This document shows, piece after piece, positions 31,804 through 43,300 of a DNA stretch of 64,000 nt. Source of the DNA: Aquabacterium lacunae (GTDB taxonomy: Bacteria; Pseudomonadota; Gammaproteobacteria; Burkholderiales; Burkholderiaceae_C); contig NZ_SIXI01000006.1 of the NCBI RefSeq assembly GCF_004310865.1, forward strand, positions 124,001 to 188,000, read 5' to 3'. Below the pieces are notes generated by a model, which did not search any database, was not told the origin of the DNA, and saw only the letters and a program-made list of their open reading frames with translations. Numbering within the stretch: position 1 is the stretch's first letter; the number at the start of each line of letters is the position of its first letter. Both the position numbers and the translations under genes were made by a program.

Positions 31804-33153
31804 TTGGAAACGAGCAATTCGTGGCTGTTGTCGCGCGTGTCCGCGCGGGTGGCCACCGGCGCGGCTGGCGGCGCCGTCGGGTGGTGGCTGGGCTCCCGCA
31901 TGGGTTACCCCACCACCATCAGCGTGGCCTTGGCTGCGGGGTCGGTGCTGGCGCTGTCGGTCGTCGACACGCTGAAAGGGTATGCGTTGCTGGACTGGCT
32001 TCGCGCACCCGAGATCGATGCCCCCCCGCTGCCTGGCTTGTGGGGTGAGGTCGCGCACCGGGTTTACCGCGTGCTGCGCTTGAAAGACCGCGAAATCGAG
32101 CACGAGCGACTGCGCCTGAACCAGTTCCTGTCGGGCATTGAAGCCTCGCCCAATGGCGTGATGCTGCTCGATGCCACTGAACACATCACCTGGATCAGTT
32201 CGGTGGCAGCCGACCATTTTGGCCTCGACCCCCAGCGGGACCTGGCCCAGCGGGTGACCAACCTGATCCGTGTGCCGGCCTTCGTGCAGTACCTGGCTGC
32301 AGGCGATTACCGTGACCCCGTGCACCTGCCCATGCCCCGGGGAGGGCAGGGGCGCTTGTCGGTCGTCGTGCGCCCCTACGGTGATGGCTTGCGCCTGGTG
32401 TTGTCGCAGGACATCACCGAGCGAGACCGTGCCGAGGCCATGCGCCGTGATTTCGTGGCCAATGTGTCGCATGAGATTCGTACACCCCTGACGGTGTTGC
32501 ATGGATTCATCGAAACCATGAACAACCTGCCGCTGACCGAGGTTGAGCGCAAGCGGGTGCTGGACCTGATGAACCAGCAGACCGAGCGCATGCAGGTGCT
32601 GGTGTCTGACCTGTTGACGCTGGCCACCATCGAGGGCAGCCCGCACCCCACAGCGAACACCTGGATGGTGGTGGCCGATCTATTCTCGCGTCTCGAGAAC
32701 GATGCGCGAGGCTTGTCCAAGGGGCGCCACCCTCTGCGCTTTGTGTTGGATGAAGGCTCTGCCGATGTGGAGCTCGCGGGCGTGGAAAGCGAATGGCTGA
32801 GCGCCATGGGCAACCTGGTGAGCAACGCCGTGCGCTACACCCCTGAGGGTTCTGCCATTGACGTTCGCTGGCGTTTGCTGCCGGAAGGCGGCGCCGAGTT
32901 TGCGGTCATGGACCAGGGCATCGGCATCGATGCCGAGCACCTTCCCCGTCTCACCGAGCGTTTTTATCGGGTCGATGGCAGCCGTTCCAGGGAAACCGGT
33001 GGCACGGGGCTTGGGTTGTCCATCGTCAAGCACGTGATCCAGCGGCATGGTGGCGACCTGCGCGTGACAAGCGAGAAGGGCAAGGGCTCGACCTTCACCC
33101 TCGTGGTGCCCGCGGCCCGCGTGCGTGTGCGCGCGGCCGAGCGCACCGTGTGA
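31804..33153 (+). CDS. phoR: PhoR, phosphate regulon sensor histidine kinase
   Basis: 449 residues. Two N-terminal hydrophobic helices (about 15-31 and 38-54), a PAS domain (about 105-205), the phosphorylated His223 in VSHEIRTPL, and a GHKL ATPase domain with N, G1 (MDQGIGID) and G2 (GTGLGLSIVKH) boxes. The start appears to be TTG with GAGAGG 7 bp upstream; no ATG is available before the first membrane helix. It follows phoB by 52 bp. Confidence 0.95.
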   Translation: METSNSWLLSRVSARVATGAAGGAVGWWLGSRMGYPTTISVALAAGSVLALSVVDTLKGYALLDWLRAPEIDAPPLPGLWGEVAHRVYRVLRLKDREIEHERLRLNQFLSGIEASPNGVMLLDATEHITWISSVAADHFGLDPQRDLAQRVTNLIRVPAFVQYLAAGDYRDPVHLPMPRGGQGRLSVVVRPYGDGLRLVLSQDITERDRAEAMRRDFVANVSHEIRTPLTVLHGFIETMNNLPLTEVERKRVLDLMNQQTERMQVLVSDLLTLATIEGSPHPTANTWMVVADLFSRLENDARGLSKGRHPLRFVLDEGSADVELAGVESEWLSAMGNLVSNAVRYTPEGSAIDVRWRLLPEGGAEFAVMDQGIGIDAEHLPRLTERFYRVDGSRSRETGGTGLGLSIVKHVIQRHGGDLRVTSEKGKGSTFTLVVPAARVRVRAAERTV

Positions 33154-33154
33154 T

Positions 33155-34852
33155 TCAGCGCACAGCCTCGTACACGGCCACGGTCTCCGAGTTGCGTGTG
33201 CGCTGACGCTCGCGGGCCAGGAACACCCAGCCTGGCACCTCGGGTGTGGTCTGACGTGCATTCAGGGGCAACACCAGCAGGCCGCAGCCCAGGTCCTGGT
33301 TGGCACTGTGCACGCTGTGCAAGGGGCGGTGGCGACCGTCCACTTCCTTGCCCGCGAAGTACTCCAGCGCCGTCAGCATGCCTGCGCTGGCGCCAGGTGC
33401 CAGGACGCAGGTGTCTGCTTGCAGGTGGGGTGCCAGTCGGTCGAGGACCAGCCGGTAACTGCGGGCCTGATCGAGCAGTGGCAACCACAGCGTCATCAGC
33501 AGCAGCCAACCCAAAGCGACTCCTCCGGCGGGCAGCACCATGCTTTTCCACAAGGCCGTCTGGTGGCGTGCCGTCCGCCATCGCACCACGGCCAGCCATG
33601 CCACGCTGGCCGCCACGGCCACCAGCAGCGGGGCCCAGCCGAATTCGGGCACCTGTCCGGGAACCAGTGCATCAAAGCGAGCGGCGGTGCGGCGCGGCCA
33701 GCCGGTGTGGAGCGCCACATAGCCCAGCCAGATCAGTGCCGCAGCCAGGGTGAAGAAGAACACCGAAAACCAGTCGATGGCCGAGGTGAAGCCCCGCTTG
33801 AGGGTTGGCAGCGAGAAAGCTGCCAGCACCGCCAGTGGAGGCAGTGCGTGCAGAAGTGCCTTGTCCTGCCCACCCATGGCGAGGCTGATGCCCAGACCCA
33901 GCGCAGCCGACAGCATCGGCACGGCGATGTGCCTGCGCAGACTCTGGCGGCGCCACGACCACAGCGCCCACAGTGCCAGCGGCAAGGTGGGCCAGGTGAA
34001 CCACAGCATCAGGCGCAGCACCGACGTGGGGCTGCGTGCAGCCCCCAGCTGCCAATGCCAGCCTGACAGGCCAGCAAGGGTGAGGGTGGTGGCTGCCAGA
34101 GCCGCCAGTGCCCCTCCCACCAAAACCCAGCGCACGTGCTGACGCATGACCGGCTCATGCGAGCGCCAGCCCACGACAGTGCCGATGGCTGTGAGCCACA
34201 CCGCCACGGTGGGGCTGCCACTGGTGGCCAGCACCAGGAGGCTGGTCACCGTGGCCACCCGCGCCTTGACGGGCCTGAAAGGGGCAGCGGCCAGCCCGTA
34301 CAGGAACAAGGCGCTGCCTGTGATTTGCAGCATCTCTGGCGTGGTTTCATGCCCCAGTTGCAGCAGCCCCAAGGATGCGATCAGGGCCAGCAAGGCACCG
34401 TCGGCCATCGCGCGGGCATACGCCGGGGCCGGCGCTTCGCCGCCAAAGGCCAGCGGCAGGGGCTGAGCCGCGTCGGTACGAGCCAAGTGGTAAGTGGTGT
34501 ACCAGGTCAAGGCCAGCACGGCGGCCAGGAGGGCGGCGAACGGCAAGCGGGCCGCCAGGGCAGGGTCGACCCAGGGGTTCAGCGCGGCGATGAAGCCGCC
34601 GCCCAGCCAATAAGGGAGGATGCCACCACCCGCTGGGGGCACACCCCCCACATGCGGTGCCCACCACGAGGCCTGTCCCAGGGCGAGTGACCACATCTGG
34701 CCGAAGGCCGCGATGTCGGCGTTCTTCCAGGGGTCGCGGCCAAAGACGCCGGGCAGCACATAGGCGGCACACAGCAGCAGCAAGGCCCAGCGCGGCAGGC
34801 GTTTGACTGCTTTCTCAGTGACCAGGGCCGGGTTGAGGGCAGGGTGGTTCAT
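33155..34852 (-). CDS. GT-C-like polytopic membrane protein (possible lipid-linked glycosyltransferase)
   Basis: 565 residues with about 11-13 hydrophobic helices and a soluble C-terminal part of about 100 residues. An N-terminal loop after the first helix reads FGRDPWKNADIAAFG; an acidic residue in this place is typical of the GT-C glycosyltransferases (ArnT/PMT family 39) that use polyprenyl-phosphate sugars. Assignment is by overall style, and the substrate is unknown. It ends next to the phoR stop, convergent with it. The gene appears to stand alone. Confidence 0.65.
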   Translation of the reverse strand: MNHPALNPALVTEKAVKRLPRWALLLLCAAYVLPGVFGRDPWKNADIAAFGQMWSLALGQASWWAPHVGGVPPAGGGILPYWLGGGFIAALNPWVDPALAARLPFAALLAAVLALTWYTTYHLARTDAAQPLPLAFGGEAPAPAYARAMADGALLALIASLGLLQLGHETTPEMLQITGSALFLYGLAAAPFRPVKARVATVTSLLVLATSGSPTVAVWLTAIGTVVGWRSHEPVMRQHVRWVLVGGALAALAATTLTLAGLSGWHWQLGAARSPTSVLRLMLWFTWPTLPLALWALWSWRRQSLRRHIAVPMLSAALGLGISLAMGGQDKALLHALPPLAVLAAFSLPTLKRGFTSAIDWFSVFFFTLAAALIWLGYVALHTGWPRRTAARFDALVPGQVPEFGWAPLLVAVAASVAWLAVVRWRTARHQTALWKSMVLPAGGVALGWLLLMTLWLPLLDQARSYRLVLDRLAPHLQADTCVLAPGASAGMLTALEYFAGKEVDGRHRPLHSVHSANQDLGCGLLVLPLNARQTTPEVPGWVFLARERQRTRNSETVAVYEAVR

Positions 34853-34943
34853 GGCGAGAGGGTGTGGCCCACAGCATAGGCCATGCAGCGGCAGACGGAG
34901 GGCGTGGGCGGCCAGTGTGCGGTGGCTTCGTGGCCGGCAAACA

Positions 34944-34967
34944 AAAAGGCAGCCGAAGCTGCCTTTT
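34944..34967. terminator. Terminator after rpmE2
   Basis: AAAAGGCAGC and GCTGCCTTTT form a 10-bp stem with a 4-nt loop (TTCG on the minus strand), with the T-run built into the stem end on the minus strand. It lies 45 bp past the rpmE2 stop and could also act on the + strand. Confidence 0.85.
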
Positions 34968-35011
34968 GTCGAGACCGGTGCAAGCCAGGTTGCACCGGAA
35001 CTTTCGAGAAA

Positions 35012-35266
35012 TTACTTCTTGAAAGCGGCAAACTTGTTGCGGAACTTTTCGACGCGGCCACCCAGGGTGTCCACGCTCTTTTGCTGACCCGTGTAGAAAG
35101 GGTGCGATTCCGACGAGGTTTCCAGCTTGAACAGAGGCAGTTCACGGCCGTCTTCGGCCTTGCCAGTTTCCTTGGTGGCCACGCACGAGCGGGTCACGAA
35201 CTTGAAGCCGTTCGACAGGTCCACAAACAGGACGTCGCGGTAGTTGGGGTGAATGCCTTCTTTCAT
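35012..35266 (-). CDS. rpmE2: 50S ribosomal protein L31 type B
   Basis: 84 residues. It begins [16 protein letters not shown] and has the HPFYTGQQK motif near residue 55. It lacks the CxxC zinc-binding cysteines of the zinc-type L31, so it is the C-minus paralog that in many bacteria replaces the zinc form under zinc shortage. It is the only L31 gene in this window. It follows rho on the same strand with its own promoter in the gap. Confidence 0.96.
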   Translation of the reverse strand: MKEGIHPNYRDVLFVDLSNGFKFVTRSCVATKETGKAEDGRELPLFKLETSSESHPFYTGQQKSVDTLGGRVEKFRNKFAAFKK

Positions 35267-35349
35267 TTCTCTTGACCTTTGCTGTTTGCATCATCGGCAG
35301 CCACCCGGGCCCCATGCCCAGGCACTTTCCGACAGCCGGAAAACCTTGG

Positions 35350-35379
35350 ATTATAGCGCGAGCCCTGGCGGTTTGCCAA
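35350..35379 (-). promoter_or_regulatory. Promoter of rpmE2
   Basis: On the minus strand TTGGCA and a perfect TATAAT are separated by 18 bp, giving a predicted leader of about 75 nt before rpmE2. It lies in the 173-bp gap between rho and rpmE2. Confidence 0.7.
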
Positions 35380-35439
35380 GGGCTCCGGCCGCAGCGCGCA
35401 CCAGGCTGTGCCGCGACCGGTGCCACCGTGAGGCCGACC

Positions 35440-36708
35440 TCAACCGCCTCGACGCATCATGTCGAAGAAGTCGTGGTTGTTCTTGGTGGACTTCATCTTG
35501 TCGAGCACGAACTCCATCGCGTCGATCTCGTCCATCGGGTACAGCAGCTTGCGCAGGATCCAGCTCTTTTGCAGGATCTCGGGCTTGAGCAGCAGCTCTT
35601 CGCGGCGGGTGCCCGACTTGTTGATCAGGATCGAGGGGTACACGCGCTTTTCGGCCATGCGACGGTCCAGGTGGATTTCGCAGTTGCCAGTGCCCTTGAA
35701 CTCTTCGTAGATCACTTCGTCCATGCGGCTGCCGGTGTCGACCAGGGCGGTGCCGATGATGGTGAGCGAGCCGCCTTCTTCGATGTTGCGGGCAGCGCCG
35801 AAGAAGCGCTTGGGGCGCTGCAGGGCGTTGGAGTCCACGCCACCCGACAGCACCTTGCCCGAGCTGGGCAGCACGTTGTTGTAAGCGCGGGCCAGGCGGG
35901 TGATCGAATCCAGCAGGATGACCACGTCCTTCTTGAGTTCGACCAGGCGCTTGGCGCGCTCGATCACCATTTCGGCGACCTGCACGTGGCGCTGGGCGGG
36001 CTCGTCAAAGGTGGAGCTGATGACCTCGCCGCGCACGGTGCGCTGCATTTCGGTCACTTCTTCAGGGCGCTCGTCGACCAGCAGCACGATCAGGTGCACG
36101 TCGGGGTGGTTGGCCACCAGGGCGTGCGCCAGGTTCTTCATCATCACGGTCTTGCCGCTCTTGGGCGGGGCGACCAGCAGGGCGCGCTGACCTTTGCCGA
36201 TGGGCGCGATCAGGTCGATGATGCGGCTGGTGATGTTGTCGTCGTTGCCCTTGGGCAGGTCGCGTTCGAGCTTGAAGGCTTCCTCGGGGAACAACGGCGT
36301 GAGGTTCTCGAACATGATCTTGTTCTTGTTCACCTCGGGCGTCAGGCCGTTCACGCGGTCGACCTTGACCAGTGCGAAGTAGCGCTCGCCATCTTTGGGC
36401 ACGCGCACTTCGCCTTCGATCATGTCGCCGGTGTGCAGGTTGAAGCGGCGCACCTGGCTGGGCGACAGGTAGATGTCGTCGGTGCTGGCCAGGAAGCTGG
36501 TGTCGAGCGCGCGCAGGAAGCCGAAGCCGTCGGGCAGCACTTCGAGGACACCGTCGCCGAAGACCTGCTCGCCAGCCTTGGCGCGCTTTTTCATGATCGC
36601 GAACATCAACTCCTGCTTGCGCATGCGGGAGACGTTCTCGATTTCCAGGCCTTCAGCCATCTCGACCAGTTTGGAGATGTGAAGTGCCTTCAGTTCGGAA
36701 AGATGCAT
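35440..36708 (-). CDS. rho: Transcription termination factor Rho
   Basis: 422 residues. The N-terminal helix bundle ([19 protein letters not shown]) is followed by the cold-shock-like RNA-binding domain (about 55-125, including DGFGFLR). The RecA-type motor has Walker A in APPKSGKT, Walker B in [11 protein letters not shown], the Q-loop and the R-loop. The start is set at MHLSELK; a start 36 bp further out adds residues not seen in Rho. The leader is long (see the -10 near trxA). Confidence 0.97.
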   Translation of the reverse strand: MHLSELKALHISKLVEMAEGLEIENVSRMRKQELMFAIMKKRAKAGEQVFGDGVLEVLPDGFGFLRALDTSFLASTDDIYLSPSQVRRFNLHTGDMIEGEVRVPKDGERYFALVKVDRVNGLTPEVNKNKIMFENLTPLFPEEAFKLERDLPKGNDDNITSRIIDLIAPIGKGQRALLVAPPKSGKTVMMKNLAHALVANHPDVHLIVLLVDERPEEVTEMQRTVRGEVISSTFDEPAQRHVQVAEMVIERAKRLVELKKDVVILLDSITRLARAYNNVLPSSGKVLSGGVDSNALQRPKRFFGAARNIEEGGSLTIIGTALVDTGSRMDEVIYEEFKGTGNCEIHLDRRMAEKRVYPSILINKSGTRREELLLKPEILQKSWILRKLLYPMDEIDAMEFVLDKMKSTKNNHDFFDMMRRGG

Positions 36709-36990
36709 GTGTGGGACCCTGGGCAAAACCGACTCGTCAGGCACGAATGCATGAAGAGGCTGCGTTGAGACGGGGAAAGGCCTGTGTCAGGCCGGGATCG
36801 GAACCAGGGCAGACCGGACACGCCGGGCAGCGCCATGGGGCTTCGGATCAGAGGGGGGATCGATAAAGACCGGGCAGGATGCCTCGGGCTTCGTGCTGCG
36901 CAGACTGACAGCCATCACAGCAAGGCTGACCTGAGCCAGCGCTTGCATTATACGGGCACTTGGCAGTGCCCGTGTTTCAAACGCACCAGA
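36709..36990 (-). promoter_or_regulatory. rho leader and promoter region with hairpin
   Basis: This 282-bp gap carries a perfect minus-strand TATAAT (36952-36947), which predicts a rho 5' leader of about 230 nt. Directly overlapping it is a 9-bp inverted repeat, ACGGGCACT/AGTGCCCGT (36952-36973), 18 bp past the trxA stop. That repeat may be the trxA terminator, although no T-run follows. No protein-coding frame is convincing here. A long leader fits the known autoregulation of rho. Confidence 0.5.
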
Positions 36991-37320
36991 TCAGACGTTG
37001 GCGTCGATGAAGGCGGTCAGCTGGGCCTTGGACAGGGCGCCGACCTTGGTGGCGGCCAGCTGGCCACCCTTGAAGATCATCAGCGTGGGGATGCCACGGA
37101 TGCCGAACTTGGCCGGCACTTCGCGGTTCTGATCGACGTTCATCTTGGCGACGGTGACCTTGCCGTTGTAGGCCACGGCCACTTCGTCGAGGATGGGGGC
37201 AATCATCTTGCAGGGGCCGCACCATTCGGCCCAATAGTCGACCAGCACAGGCTGGCCGGATTGCAGCACATCGGCGTCGAAAGACGCGTCGGTCACGTGT
37301 TTGATCAGTTCGTTGCTCAT
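36991..37320 (-). CDS. trxA: Thioredoxin 1
   Basis: A 109-residue cytosolic dithiol reductant. The active site WCGPC is at residues 33-37, and the cis-Pro loop is RGIPTLMIF. The start ATG has AAGGA upstream. It precedes rho on the same strand and is divergent from addB. The rho-trxA adjacency is common in proteobacteria. Confidence 0.97.
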   Translation of the reverse strand: MSNELIKHVTDASFDADVLQSGQPVLVDYWAEWCGPCKMIAPILDEVAVAYNGKVTVAKMNVDQNREVPAKFGIRGIPTLMIFKGGQLAATKVGALSKAQLTAFIDANV

Positions 37321-37415
37321 GACACTATCCTTGGGGACGGCAGGCCGAAGCCTGTTTTGGGAAATTCTGACACACAACCTTGGGGCAACTGCCGATTCCA
37401 CCGCATGATTTCTCA

Positions 37416-40328
37416 ATGACGGACATAGCGACAGACAAAGAACAGGGCCTTGAAGGGCCGGATCCCGCCCCCAGTGCAGGCTTGGCTGGGCTGGCCGATC
37501 TGCCGGTGTTGTCCTGGCCGTGGAGCCCCGGGCAGCCCGCAGAAGTTGCCTGGCAGGCCTTGGCACGGCAGATGGCTGCATGGCTGGCCTCTCGCCAGGT
37601 CACGGTGGCCGATGCGGTGGTGCTGTTGCCCCAGATCGCGCTGCTGAACGTGGCACGTCGTGCCTGGGCCGAGGCGGTAGGAGGCTGGGCCCCGCGCTTC
37701 GAGACCGTCGGCACGCTGCTGGACAGGCTCCCGCAACATGAAACAGAAAGTGGCGCCGGCACAACGCTCACGCTGGATCCTTGCCTTGATGCGCTGTGGG
37801 TCGCTCAACGCCTGCGCGCCGAGCCTGCGGGCCGAGACTGGGCGCGTCGAGACCCCGACGGTTTCGATTTCGGTGTGCAGCGCATGCTGGATGTGGCCCA
37901 CCGCTGGTTGCAGGCCGCGCTGGCGCTGGACAGCACAGGCCAACAGGCCATGGTCGCGGCCATGGAGGCCTGGCTGAGTGAGGCGCTGAGCCCCTGGCAG
38001 CACGCTGACATTCCTGACCCGCGCGCGCGCGAAAAGGTGCTCACAGCCATGGCTTTGTCTTGGGCCATCGAGGCCTTGCCGGCGCTGGCAGCACGCAGGC
38101 AGCCACTGTTCGAACACCGCCCCTCGGCGTGGCTGGCCGTGACGGCTGGCGCGCGTGTGCAGCCGGGCAGCGAGTCGTCGCTGATGGTGCGCGTGCTGTC
38201 GGTGGCTCACGGGCACGAGGTGCCTGCAGCGTGGGTGCAGGCCACCGTGGCCACCCCTGGCGCACACACGATGCCCAGGCCCTGGCTGGTTCAGGCAGGT
38301 GACGGCGAAGAGGAAGCGCGCCTGACGGCCTGGCAGGTGCAGGCCCTGGTGGCCCAGTCGCGCCAGCGAGGCGACGCACGGCCTGTGGCGCTGGTGGCCA
38401 CCGACCGCATCGTCACGCGCCGGGTTCGGGCTCTGCTGGCCCCACTTGAAAAGGCAGGCCAGCTTCATTTTGCTGACGAAAGTGGCTGGACCTTGTCGAC
38501 CACGCGTGCGGCATCGGTGGTGACGCGCCTGCTGGGGGCTGCACACCCACGTGCCAGCACCGATGACGTGCTGGACTGGCTGAGCAGTGCCTGGCTGACC
38601 GTGCCCGGCGGCGCCGGTGCCGTGGGGGCGCTGGAGCGGCGCTGGCGTCGCCTGGGCGCCTTGCAGCCCTGGCGTGCATTGCCGGAGGTGGAAGGCCAGG
38701 CGGCCATGCAGGCGGTTCTGGACTGGGCGCAACAGGTGCTGGCGCCCTTGAAGGGGCTGGCGCGTGTGCCCTTGCACGAAGCGTTGACCGCGTTGAAGCA
38801 ATCGTTGCTGGCCTGCGGTGCGTGGGCGGCCTTGCTGGACGATGAGGCCGGAAAGGCCGTCATCGCAGCCCTGCGCTTGCCGCTGGACGACGCGTTGCCC
38901 GACGACACCCAGCCCACATGGGAACGCCTGGCGGCCACCCACCATGTGGGCCTGCGCGAGCTGGCACGCTGGGTGGATGGCACGCTGGAGGCGCAGACCT
39001 TCCGGCCACGCCAGGCCTCACCCGATGTGGACGTGGTGATCACGCCGTTGAGCCGGGCGGTGTTGCGCCCCTGGGCGGGTGTGGTGCTGCCCGGGGCCGA
39101 CGACGGCATGCTCGGGGCCCGCGGCACCGATGGCTGGCTCAGTCCGGTGCATGCGCAGGCCCTGGGGCTGGGGCATGCAGCCGGACAGCAGGAGGCCCAA
39201 TGGGAGGCCTTTGCCGTGTTGGCCACCACGCCGCACCTGGTGGCCTTGGCCCGCCACCAGCGCGATGGCGAGCCCGTCGGGCTCAGCCCCTGGCTCACCC
39301 GATGGAGCCTGGCCGTGGGCGCTCCCCTGACCGATGTGGGCTGGCCTGCCATGCCGGCGGACATGCCTCACAGCGATTGGGCCTGGCAGGCACCCGCCCC
39401 GGTGGCACCGCGCCTGACTGGCGCTGAGTGGGCGCAACCCCCGCGGTCAGCCAGTGCGCCGCCCCTGATGCCCACCGAACTGTCGGCCACCTCGTACGAC
39501 CGGCTCAGGCAGTGCCCCTATCGGTTCCACGCCTTGAGCGTGCTGGGCCTGCAGTCGCTCGACGAGATCGAAGAGGGGCTCGGTGCACAAGACCTCGGCA
39601 CCTGGCTGCATGCCGTGTTGCAGCGTTTCCATGAGGGGCGCCCTGCAGAGGCCGCGCCCAGCGATCCGCAGCACGATGTGCAGCGTTGGCTGACCGTGGC
39701 CGCTGAGGTGGCGCAGCAGATGGGCCTGGTTCAGGGCGAGGCTGGGGCGTGGTTCTTGCCGCATCAGGCCACGATCACGCGCATGGCTCAGCACTATGTG
39801 CACTGGCTGCGCGGGCATGAGGCCGAGGGGTGGTGTGTCGAGGCCACGGAGACCGACCGCGAGGTGGTGTTGCCGCTGGACCGCGGCGACAGCATCCGGA
39901 TCAGAGGGCGACTGGACCGAATCGACCGGCGGCGCAGTGCAGACGGTGTGGAGCACCTGGTGATGGACTACAAGACGGGCTCGCTGTCTGGCCTGAAGGC
40001 ACGGGTGGCGCAGCCCCTGGAAGACACGCAACTGGCGGTTTACGCCTTGCTGGCAGCCGACCAGGGTAAAGAGCCTCCTGAGGAACCCAATGCCACCGTG
40101 CAGGCCATGTACCTGCGCGTGCACGATCAGGCTTGCACGGCCGTGCTGCACCCCGAGGTGCAGGACACGGCCGGGCAACTGGCGCAGGGTGTCGTGCAGG
40201 ACATGCAGCGCCTGCGCGATGGTCACCCGCTGTGGGCCTTGGGCGAGGGCAGCGTGTGTGGGTACTGCGAGGTGCGCGGGCTGTGTCGCAAGGACCATGC
40301 GCCCCACCGCCCGGAGGTGCAGGCATGA
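37416..40328 (+). CDS. addB: AddB-like nuclease subunit, PD-(D/E)XK family
   Basis: 970 residues, related to the betaproteobacterial AddB-like repair proteins that work with an AddA-type helicase at double-strand breaks. The N-terminal and central parts are diverged helicase-like. The C-terminal nuclease has the core [12 protein letters not shown] near 848. Cysteines for an iron-sulfur staple, as in AddB, are present: one in RQCPYRF near 698 and the [10 protein letters not shown] group near 948-957. The start is not certain: the chosen ATG has no clear ribosome binding site, and a TTG lies 36 bp upstream. Its stop overlaps the start of addA (ATGA). Confidence 0.88.
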   Translation: MTDIATDKEQGLEGPDPAPSAGLAGLADLPVLSWPWSPGQPAEVAWQALARQMAAWLASRQVTVADAVVLLPQIALLNVARRAWAEAVGGWAPRFETVGTLLDRLPQHETESGAGTTLTLDPCLDALWVAQRLRAEPAGRDWARRDPDGFDFGVQRMLDVAHRWLQAALALDSTGQQAMVAAMEAWLSEALSPWQHADIPDPRAREKVLTAMALSWAIEALPALAARRQPLFEHRPSAWLAVTAGARVQPGSESSLMVRVLSVAHGHEVPAAWVQATVATPGAHTMPRPWLVQAGDGEEEARLTAWQVQALVAQSRQRGDARPVALVATDRIVTRRVRALLAPLEKAGQLHFADESGWTLSTTRAASVVTRLLGAAHPRASTDDVLDWLSSAWLTVPGGAGAVGALERRWRRLGALQPWRALPEVEGQAAMQAVLDWAQQVLAPLKGLARVPLHEALTALKQSLLACGAWAALLDDEAGKAVIAALRLPLDDALPDDTQPTWERLAATHHVGLRELARWVDGTLEAQTFRPRQASPDVDVVITPLSRAVLRPWAGVVLPGADDGMLGARGTDGWLSPVHAQALGLGHAAGQQEAQWEAFAVLATTPHLVALARHQRDGEPVGLSPWLTRWSLAVGAPLTDVGWPAMPADMPHSDWAWQAPAPVAPRLTGAEWAQPPRSASAPPLMPTELSATSYDRLRQCPYRFHALSVLGLQSLDEIEEGLGAQDLGTWLHAVLQRFHEGRPAEAAPSDPQHDVQRWLTVAAEVAQQMGLVQGEAGAWFLPHQATITRMAQHYVHWLRGHEAEGWCVEATETDREVVLPLDRGDSIRIRGRLDRIDRRRSADGVEHLVMDYKTGSLSGLKARVAQPLEDTQLAVYALLAADQGKEPPEEPNATVQAMYLRVHDQACTAVLHPEVQDTAGQLAQGVVQDMQRLRDGHPLWALGEGSVCGYCEVRGLCRKDHAPHRPEVQA

Positions 40329-43300
40329 GCGCCGCAGAACAAGCAGGCTACGCCTACCTCGTCAATGGCGCTCGCGTGCCCGATGCCGAGTTCTACCGCT
40401 GGGCTTGCAACCCCTCGGTGCCCGTGGTGATCGAGGCCTGTGCCGGCGCAGGCAAGACCTGGATGCTGGTGTCGCGCATCGTGCGGGCTTTGCTGGAGGG
40501 GGCCGAGCCGTCGCAGGTGCTGGCCATCACCTTCACGCGCAAGGCCGCCGGCGAAATGCGTGAGCGGCTGCAAAGCCTGCTGCGCGAATTGGCCAGCCTG
40601 TCCCACGAAGCGCAGGTTCGTGAACTGGCGCTTCGAGGCTTGTCTGCGGCACAGGCCGAGGCCCTGGCCCCGGGCCTGGCGCCCTTGTACCGGCGGCTGC
40701 TGGCGTCGGGTGAGCAGGTGCAGGTCAGCACCATCCACGGCTGGTTCTCGAAGCTGTTGCGGGCGGCCCCCCTGGACACCTTGTCGGCGCTGGGCCTGCC
40801 GCCGCAACTCAAGCTGCTGACCGAAGAAGAGGAAGACCCCTGGCCCCGCATCTGGAGCCGCTGGCTGCGCGATCTTCAGCACGATGATGAGGTGCGCCCC
40901 GTGTTCATGGCACTGGTGGCCGATGTGGGGCGTTTCAACCTGGAGGCCTGGCTGCAGGCGGCCTTGGCCCAGCGGCTGGAAATCCAGCTGGCCGATGAGG
41001 CGGGCACCCTGTGGGGCAGCGTGCCCCCGGCCGATGAGGCCCTGCCCGAGTGGGCGGGTGTGCCTGACCCGGTGGCCTCGGTGCTGCAACCTGCGCGTGA
41101 AGCCGAGGTGCAGGCGCTGGCCCGCACCTTGGGTGCGCTGGGGGGCACCTTGGCGCCCGAAGCAGCCAGCACCCTGATCGATGCCTTGCAGGAGACCGAT
41201 GCCCCTCGCCGTTTCGAGGGCTTGTGCCGTGCGCTGCTGAAAGAAGACGGCACACCTCGCCGCAACATCACCAAAAAGCCCGAGGTGCTGGCCCTGTTGT
41301 CGCCCTTGCAGGATTGGCTGTGCAGCATCGTGGAAGCGCAGCGCCAGAACGAATCGTGTCTGCGGCACCAGCGCATGGTGGCGCTGGCGCGTTCGTTGTT
41401 CGACACCTACGCCCGCTTCAAGCAGGAAGGCGGCTACATCGACATGGTCGATCTGGAGCGCGGGGCCGACCACCTGCTGCGCGATGAAAGCCTCTCGGCC
41501 TGGGTGCAGCAGCGTCTGGACCAGCAACTGCGGCATGTGCTGATGGACGAGTTCCAGGACACCAGCCCACTTCAATGGCGGGCCCTTCGCGAATGGCTGT
41601 CGTCCTACGGTGGGGCGGGTGGCGGCGGGCGCATCCAGGTGTTCATCGTGGGCGACCCCAAGCAATCGATCTACCGATTCCGTCGGGCCGAGCCGCGGGT
41701 GTTCCAGGCGGCCAAGGCCTTCGTGCAGGAAACCCTGGGTGGCGCCATCCTGGCCTGTGACCACACCCGCCGCAATGCGCAGGGGCTGATCGACGCCCTG
41801 AACCGCAGCATGCAGCCATTGGCCGATGCTGGGCGCTTCGCCGGGTTTCGACCGCACACCACGGCTTCGGCTCTTCAGGCCCAGTGGCGCGTGTTGCCCG
41901 ATGTCATGCGCCCCACCAAGGATGAGCGTGCAGCCGCTCGGGCCCATGGCGTGGACGGATGGCGCGACAGCCTGACCCAGCCCAGGCACGAGCCCGAAGA
42001 GGTCTTGCGGGCCCGCGAGGCGGCGCATGTGGCCGACGCCATTGCCGAACTGGTGGTCCAGGGGCGGCAGCCTCAGGACATCTTCGTGCTGGCGCGCAAG
42101 CGCCAGAGCCTGCTGTTGGCGGCCGAAGCCCTTGCGGCCCGCGGCATCGCCCATGCAGCACCCAACGACACCTTGCTGGTGGACACGGCGGAAGCCCGCG
42201 ATCTGCTGGCCGTGTTGCAGGCGGTGGTGAGCCCGGTGCATGACCTGTCGCTGGCCCACGCACTCAAGACCCCAGGGCTCGACGTCGGTGAAGCCGGCCT
42301 GCTGGCCCTGGCTGAGCGCGCCCGACAGTGCCATCCTGCGGAGGGCGGTCGATGGTGGGAGGCCCTGCGGGCCGAAGTCGAAGCGCATGACGCGGCCCCC
42401 ATGCTGGCCTCGCCGCTCCAGGCGCGCCTGGCGCGTGCCTGGTCGCTGCTCAGGGCCTGGCGACGTGACGCGCGCTGGCTGCCGCCGCACGACCTGATGC
42501 AGCGCATCGTGGACGACTGCCAGTGGCGCGAGGCCCTGGCCAGCCAGCTCAGCCCACCCCAGTTTCGGCAGGCGATGCTGCACCTGGACGCCATGCTGGC
42601 GCAGTCATTGATGCTGAGGGGAGGGCGCGACGCCACCCCCTACCGCTGGCTGCGTGATTTCCGCAAGCTGCAGGCACCGCTCCCACCCGCCGCCGCACGG
42701 GAGGCGGTGCAACTGCTGACCATCCATGGCGCCAAGGGCCTGGAGGCCGATGTCGTGTTCCTGATGGACACCGACGGCCAGGCCTCGCGCACGCAGACCT
42801 ATGGCCTGATGGTGGCCTGGGAACCCGACGAACAGGCCCCCAGCCGTTGCGCTTTCCTGAGCAGTGAGGGCCGACCGCCAGCGTCCATGGCCGACTGGCT
42901 GGTGCAGGAAAAGGCCGCCCGTGATTCCGAAGAGTGCAACGCCCTGTACGTGGCCCTGACCCGGGCCCGCGAGATGGTGGTGGTCAGCCGCACGCAACCG
43001 GCCCGGGCCCAGCCCGAGGGCAGCTGGTGGCAGACCATGGCCCAGGCCGGACTGGTGGGGCAGGTCGGAGAAGCGGGGCGCTGGCAGCCGCAGCCCGCGC
43101 TGGCCAGTGTGCGCCCCGGGCACCCGACGGCTGCCGACGGTTCTGCCCCTGCGGCGCTTGCTCCTGCGGTCGAGCCCAACAGGCTGCCTCTTTGGCCTGC
43201 CTTGCCGCCACGGCGGGCCATCGCCGACACAGGCGATGCACCGTCGGCTTCGGTGGCCAGTGCGCCCAGCGTGTCGGGCGAGGGGGGGCTGGGGGATGCC

